Assembly (NCBI GenBank): GCA_016712345.1
Contig: JADJRH010000011.1
Coordinates: 2,790,001-2,854,000 of the forward strand
Direction of reading: 5' to 3'
Source of the DNA: Polyangiaceae bacterium
GTDB lineage: Bacteria; Myxococcota_A; Polyangia; Polyangiales; Polyangiaceae
DNA: 64,000 nucleotides
Position numbers and translations under genes: made by a program
Notes under the pieces: model-generated
What the model was told of the DNA's origin: nothing
Seen by the model: only the letters and a program-made list of their open reading frames with translations
The model's database searches: none
Shown: one piece after another, positions 60,162 through 64,000 of the stretch
Numbering within the stretch: position 1 is the stretch's first letter
Layout of the letters: each line of letters begins with the position of its first letter

Positions 60162-62171
60162 CTATTTTTTGGTGAGGATGCTGACGATTTTGGAGGCTTT
60201 GAGTTTGGATAGGCCGAGGCAGCTGACTGTTTTTTTGCCTTCGAGTAAGAAGTTTTTGGCGCCGGGTTCGATCTTGATGAGTTCTACCGAAAGGCGGGTG
60301 CCGTCGAGGGTGGCTCGAAGCGCGGTGCCGCCCACTTCGGTGCGGACGTCTTGACAGGTGGAGCGGGCGCGGCCCCGATCGTATGGGTAGGCGAGCGGTG
60401 GGTCGGGGCGGAGGCGGTCTTCGACTGCGAACTCCACATCTTTTTCAGGTAGAGTTCGGAGGACGAAGCGGGCGTCGCCCACTTCGTAGTCGGCGGGGGC
60501 GAACTGCGTAGCGTTTTTCACACGGAACTCGACAACGTCGCCGACGCGGATGGCTTCGAGTTCACGGTTGCCGCCGCCGACCCAGGTGCCGACCACTCGG
60601 TCGAAGGGATGGGCCGGCGCCGATGCGGTGGGGGGCGGCGGGGCGGTGTTGGCGGGCGGTGCACCGGCGCTGGTCGAAGCGGTCACGGTGGCGCTGGCGG
60701 TGGGCCGAGATGGGCTGGTGGTGGTGGGGGCGCTCGATCCCGATCCGGTCGCGAGGGCGAGCCACTTGTCGGGAGCTGGGAGGACGCCGGTGACGATGAG
60801 TGTGGTGACGCTGCCGGTGGCGGCGAGCACGAGGCCAAGGGTGATCCACAACCCGACGCGGCGTTTGGCCGGCTGGCGAGTGGCTGTGGTGCTTTCGCTT
60901 CCCGATTTTGTGGAGGCGACGGGCGGCGTGGTGACGTCTTTGGACGGCGGGGAGCCTTTTCGCTCGGGCTCGGTGGCGCGATCGTTTTGATTGGCTTGTG
61001 TACTCAGCGTGGCGCTCGGCGGGGATGTCTGCGCGGGAGCCGTTGTGAGCGCGGGTGGAGGTGTACTCTTTGCAAACGCGGGGTGTGCGCCGCTCACTTC
61101 GGCTTCGATCGGTGCGAGCGCCGCAAGCACCTCGTCACACGTTTGAAAGCGGTCTTCGCGTTTTTTTGCGCAGAGCTTTTGGAGCAGGTGATCGAGCGTG
61201 AGCGGTACGTCGGCGCGGAGGCTGCGAGCGAGTGGAAGCGGCGCTTCGGCCTGGGCGCGCATCACTTCGTAGTCGCTTTCGGCGTCGAAGGGGACGCGGC
61301 CGGTGAGCATTTGGAAGAGCAAAATGCCGAGGGCGTAGATGTCGACGCGTTTGTCGAGATCGCGCCGGCCGGTGACCTGCTCGGGCGACATGTACCAGAT
61401 GGAGCCGATCACGCCGCGCGTTTGCACGCGGCCTGTGTCGCTTTCGTTTTCCACTTTGGCGATGCCGAAGTCTGTGACTTTGGCGACTTGATCTTTGCGC
61501 CGAATGAGGACGTTGGCGGGCTTGAGATCGCGGTGGATGATCCCTTCGGCGTGCGCGGCGGCGATGCCGCTCACGACTTGGCGAAAGACGCGAAGCACCT
61601 CGGCGATGGGGATTGGTTTTTTTTCGTCGTTGGCGCGGTCGATGGTGCGTTCGAGGCTTTCACCTTCGATGTATTGCATTACCAGCCAAAGGCTTTTGTC
61701 GTCGACGACAACGGCCTTGAGGTGCACGACGTTGGGGTGATCGATTTGGCCGAGCACGCGTCCTTCGGCGAGGGTGCGAGCGCGCACGTCGGCGCGATGC
61801 GCAAGTTCGGTGCGGACCGATTTGAGCACCACGTCGAGTTGGGTGTGGATGTCGCGCGCAAGGTACACAACGCCCATGCCACCTTGGCCGAGCATGCGCA
61901 CGATGGAGTATTTGCCGTCGATGACGGTGCCCGCCGCCAGGTAACTTTTGGCGGCGTTTTGAGCGCTCTGCGCGGGCTTGATGGGCGGCGCCAAATGCGC
62001 CGGGTTGATTGCGGCGGAGACGGGTGCTTCTGGCACGGTGCGGTTGCGCTCGGCGCCGATGGGTTCAACGTCGTCGACGGTTTGCGCAACGGGCAAAGCC
62101 GTTCCGCAAACACCGCAAACGCGCGCTTCAGGCGGTTGCGATGAGCCGCAGGAAGCGCACTTAACCGGCAT
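60162..62171 (-). CDS. Zinc-ribbon Ser/Thr kinase with one membrane helix and extracytoplasmic domain
   Basis: 669 residues. Zinc ribbon with C5, C8, C19 and C22. Kinase domain about 87-350: LGQGGMGVVY, Lys117 in VVLKSV, HRDLKPAN with Asp215, DFG 234-236, MSPEQ. A Pro/Ser-rich linker leads to one membrane helix (about 440-465: LWITLGLVLAATGSVTTLIV), another Pro/Thr linker, and a beta-rich domain of about 140 residues (about 530-669: GTWVGGGNRELEAIRVGDVV ... ) outside. It is probably a receptor-like kinase whose outer domain senses something. The first residues are MPVKCASCG from ATG 62171. Confidence 0.9.
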   Translation of the reverse strand: MPVKCASCGSSQPPEARVCGVCGTALPVAQTVDDVEPIGAERNRTVPEAPVSAAINPAHLAPPIKPAQSAQNAAKSYLAAGTVIDGKYSIVRMLGQGGMGVVYLARDIHTQLDVVLKSVRTELAHRADVRARTLAEGRVLGQIDHPNVVHLKAVVVDDKSLWLVMQYIEGESLERTIDRANDEKKPIPIAEVLRVFRQVVSGIAAAHAEGIIHRDLKPANVLIRRKDQVAKVTDFGIAKVENESDTGRVQTRGVIGSIWYMSPEQVTGRRDLDKRVDIYALGILLFQMLTGRVPFDAESDYEVMRAQAEAPLPLARSLRADVPLTLDHLLQKLCAKKREDRFQTCDEVLAALAPIEAEVSGAHPAFAKSTPPPALTTAPAQTSPPSATLSTQANQNDRATEPERKGSPPSKDVTTPPVASTKSGSESTTATRQPAKRRVGLWITLGLVLAATGSVTTLIVTGVLPAPDKWLALATGSGSSAPTTTSPSRPTASATVTASTSAGAPPANTAPPPPTASAPAHPFDRVVGTWVGGGNRELEAIRVGDVVEFRVKNATQFAPADYEVGDARFVLRTLPEKDVEFAVEDRLRPDPPLAYPYDRGRARSTCQDVRTEVGGTALRATLDGTRLSVELIKIEPGAKNFLLEGKKTVSCLGLSKLKASKIVSILTKK

Positions 62172-62245
62172 GATTCACCGGGCGAATGCGCGCTGGGCCA
62201 CACGCGCGGCGAGACGGTGAATCATGCGACGGCACGCTGCACCGG

Positions 62246-62842
62246 TTATGTCCAGTGGCCGGCCCGCAGAGCGGCGGCGTCCACCGTTTTTATTTTCGGG
62301 GCGAGCGCTTCGCGGAAGATGGCTTCGTCGTCATCGTCCATCACGCCCGAGCCGAAGCCGTTTGCCACTTCCATTCCGATCGCGAGGATGCGGAGAAACT
62401 GCTGGAAGCTCGATGCACACAACTCGGGCTTGAGCGTGTCGGTGCCCGTCATTGTGGTGAACACCGGGCAATCACCTTCGGCATCGAGTTTGGAGATGTC
62501 GAGGAAATAGGGGTCACCGAGCAGCGCGGAGCGGCCGATCAGGATCCAACTCTTGCGCCACCCGTTCATGGCGGGCGTGGCGTCGGTGCCGACGCTGTAG
62601 CCCGCCTGCTCGGCGGCGAGGTTTTCAGAAGAGATGAGTCGCACACGCTCCACCGGCGTGGCGGTTTCGACATCAACGGGATCGGCTGCGAGCAGAAAGG
62701 CGCGGTAGCGCGCTGGAACCCTGAGCGTCTTGCGGAGATTTTCCACCGTCGCCGGGTTGGCCTTTCCGAAAGTAGCGGGGATCTTTCGCCGATCGAAGAT
62801 GTCCTTGAGCGAGGCAACCGCCTCGGCCAGGTCGCTGTCCAC
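62246..62842 (-). CDS. SMI1/KNR4 (SUKH) family protein
   Basis: 198 residues from a GTG at 62842, chosen because GAAGGAAGG lies about nine bases upstream; an ATG at 62887 in the same frame is the alternative. SUKH features: ATVENLRKTLRVPARYRAFLL (the early alpha helix with the aromatic), WILIGRSALLGDPYFLDI and the final SFQQFLRIL helix. SUKH proteins are often immunity proteins for polymorphic toxins or general peptide-binding adaptors. No toxin gene is adjacent, so the role here is open. Confidence 0.8.
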   Translation of the reverse strand: MDSDLAEAVASLKDIFDRRKIPATFGKANPATVENLRKTLRVPARYRAFLLAADPVDVETATPVERVRLISSENLAAEQAGYSVGTDATPAMNGWRKSWILIGRSALLGDPYFLDISKLDAEGDCPVFTTMTGTDTLKPELCASSFQQFLRILAIGMEVANGFGSGVMDDDDEAIFREALAPKIKTVDAAALRAGHWT

Positions 62843-63018
62843 CGAACGAATCCTTCCTTCGATAGATAAAAAACACGGAGCACCCACTGAAAGTGCTCCC
62901 GGAGAACAACCCTGCGGTGTTGCCGGGTCGCTTTCGTTACGGGTCTGTGAAACCGGTCCGCAACGAGAGCGCCCAAGGCATACCCCGCAAGGGGGGCGTT
63001 AGTGTAACAGAAATCGCG

Positions 63019-63834
63019 ATGGTTGATATCGCGTACGCTGAGAGCCGGTTCAGGGCCCCGGAGATTCGCCACTCCTACGGCCCGCAAGTGCACCTCCTGG
63101 ACGACCCTTTCGCCTGGACATTGCTTGCCCGGGCGTGTTCACCCGACACCGGGCAGCCCGACATGGGGCGGCTCGTTCGGATGCTTTACGAAACGCTCGC
63201 CCGCACCGTTTTAGCTGCGGAGCTGCCGCGCGCCAGGGTCGATGTGCCCACGCGCATGTCCGCATCTCATCCCGAGGGGATTTATCGAGGATTGGCGCTT
63301 TCGCGGGTGACGAAGGCCGTGACGGTGGGCATTGCACGCGCGGGTACACAACCTTCGCAGGTGGTGTTTGATCTGCTGAACGAAGTGCTCGATCCGATGT
63401 TGGTTCGGCAAGATCACCTGTTTATGAGCCGCCAAACAAACGCGTCGGGCGAGGTGATCGGCGCCACGTGGCACGACGCCAAAATCGGGCGCGATGTGGG
63501 CGACCGCTACGTGCTTTTCCCGGATCCAATGGGCGCTACGGGCTCGTCGATGATCAGCGCGCTTTCGTATTACAAGACCAAGCTGCACGGCACGCCGGCC
63601 AAATGCATCGCGATGCATTTGATCGTGACGCCGGAGTACATTTCAAACGTTCTCGCGGCGCACCCGGATTTGGTGATTTACGCGTTGCGGCTCGACCGCG
63701 GACTCTCCACGGCGGCGGCGCTTTCAGCCGAGCCCGGAACCATGAAAGCCGAAGAAAAAGGCCTCAACTCGCACCAGTACATTGTTCCCGGTGCGGGCGG
63801 CGTCGGCGAAATTCTCAACAACGCCTGGGTCTGA
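63019..63834 (+). CDS. Uracil-phosphoribosyltransferase-like protein
   Basis: 271 residues from ATG 63019; 60 residues or so longer than usual Upp proteins at the N-terminus. The PRPP-binding loop is LFPDPMGATGSS and the uracil-binding end is GLNSHQYIVPGAGGVGEI, where classic Upp has a related YIVPGLGDAGDR. The block IVTPEYISNVLAAHPDLVIYALRLDRGL precedes it. The change of the final Asp/Arg residues suggests altered base specificity or activity. Pyrimidine salvage is the family role. It is divergent from the SMI1 gene and 25 bases upstream of the next kinase gene, so it may be cotranscribed with it. Confidence 0.8.
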   Translation: MVDIAYAESRFRAPEIRHSYGPQVHLLDDPFAWTLLARACSPDTGQPDMGRLVRMLYETLARTVLAAELPRARVDVPTRMSASHPEGIYRGLALSRVTKAVTVGIARAGTQPSQVVFDLLNEVLDPMLVRQDHLFMSRQTNASGEVIGATWHDAKIGRDVGDRYVLFPDPMGATGSSMISALSYYKTKLHGTPAKCIAMHLIVTPEYISNVLAAHPDLVIYALRLDRGLSTAAALSAEPGTMKAEEKGLNSHQYIVPGAGGVGEILNNAWV

Positions 63835-63858
63835 ACGCTAAGATCAAACACGTTCCCC

Positions 63859-64000
63859 ATGGGTCCACCTCGCGGGCTATCCAGATCTGCGTCGTTTGGC
63901 GCGCCCGCGCGAGGGGATCTCATTGCCGGCCGCTACCGCGTTGAACGCAAGCTCGGCGCGGGCGGCATGGGCGTTGTTGTGGCCGCGCGCGACGAACAAC
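63859..64000 (+). CDS. Ser/Thr protein kinase, 3' end outside window
   Basis: Only 47 codons are visible: MGPPRGLSRSASFG, then GRYRVERKLGAGGMGVVVAARDEQ, which includes the kinase glycine loop (GAGGMGVV). The rest is beyond the edge. It starts 25 bases after the phosphoribosyltransferase stop on the same strand and is probably in the same transcript. Confidence 0.8.
   Translation, partial: MGPPRGLSRSASFGAPARGDLIAGRYRVERKLGAGGMGVVVAARDEQ

Noticed and set aside
60609..62144. 511-residue plus-strand frame opposite the membrane kinase
   Set aside because: Gly/Arg/Val-rich shadow; the minus strand has all kinase motifs.
1..64000. tRNA or rRNA genes
   Set aside because: No cloverleaf with a GGTTCGAATCC-type T arm and no rRNA sequence was noticed by eye; a covariance search would be needed to exclude them.

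Overview
The window looks like chromosomal DNA of a myxobacterium, most likely of the Polyangia/Sorangium-like branch. The evidence is high GC, long coding regions, many eukaryote-like Ser/Thr kinases (six here counting fusions and the partial one at the right edge), lipoproteins with Gly/Ser/Thr-rich linkers, a MYXO-CTERM-like tail, TIR/CHAT/caspase proteins, and FHA-sigma54 activators. No phylogenetic marker is present, so the genus is not assigned.

Layout. 1-8.1 kb: a TPR protein, a giant double-CHAT protein and a Ser/Thr kinase in one operon. 8.1-10.3 kb (minus strand): a truncated Mrr-type endonuclease, a C2-like lipoprotein and a divergent RNase HII. 10.4-13.2 kb: a TIR-TM-FGE-like membrane protein between two copies of a dispersed repeat. 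13.2-15 kb: an IS481-type element with a frameshifted transposase. 15.1-16.2 kb: a frameshifted Rpn/PD-(D/E)XK-type gene; an intact paralogue lies at 50.7 kb and a scrap at 35.6 kb. 16.6-30.7 kb: secreted and signalling genes (lectin-like lipoprotein, M36 metallopeptidase, FHA-sigma54 activator, kinase-nSTAND-WD40 protein, radical SAM/SPASM enzyme with a divergent Gly-rich zinc-ribbon protein). 31-40.6 kb: small membrane, hypothetical and toxin-like genes (MazF/PemK, a frameshifted PIN protein with a nuclease-fold partner). 40.6-46 kb: three attC-like sites bound what looks like an integron cassette array without an integrase. One cassette carries an EACC1-like protein plus a caspase/RecG-like ATPase/kinase fusion, and one attC is split by a group II intron that has lost its reverse transcriptase. 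46-47.8 kb: a long stretch with no convincing gene. 47.8-56.1 kb: hypothetical genes, a lone EAD1 protein, the intact Rpn-like gene, an 11-codon-period GC repeat, and a two-gene TIR-ATPase plus PD-(D/E)XK nuclease unit. 56.1-64 kb: secreted proteins, a prolyl oligopeptidase, a membrane kinase, a SMI1/KNR4 protein, a uracil-phosphoribosyltransferase-like protein and the start of another kinase.

Taken together, the window is dense in predicted conflict or regulated-cell-death modules (CHAT, TIR, caspase, EAD1, EACC1, Rpn, Mrr, MazF, PIN, TIR-ATPase/nuclease) mixed with mobile or recombinogenic DNA. The strongest candidates for undescribed systems are the EACC1 + caspase/RecG-like/kinase cassette, the TIR-ATPase + nuclease pair, and the TPR + double-CHAT + kinase operon. 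All functions are inferred from motifs read by eye; no database search was run.
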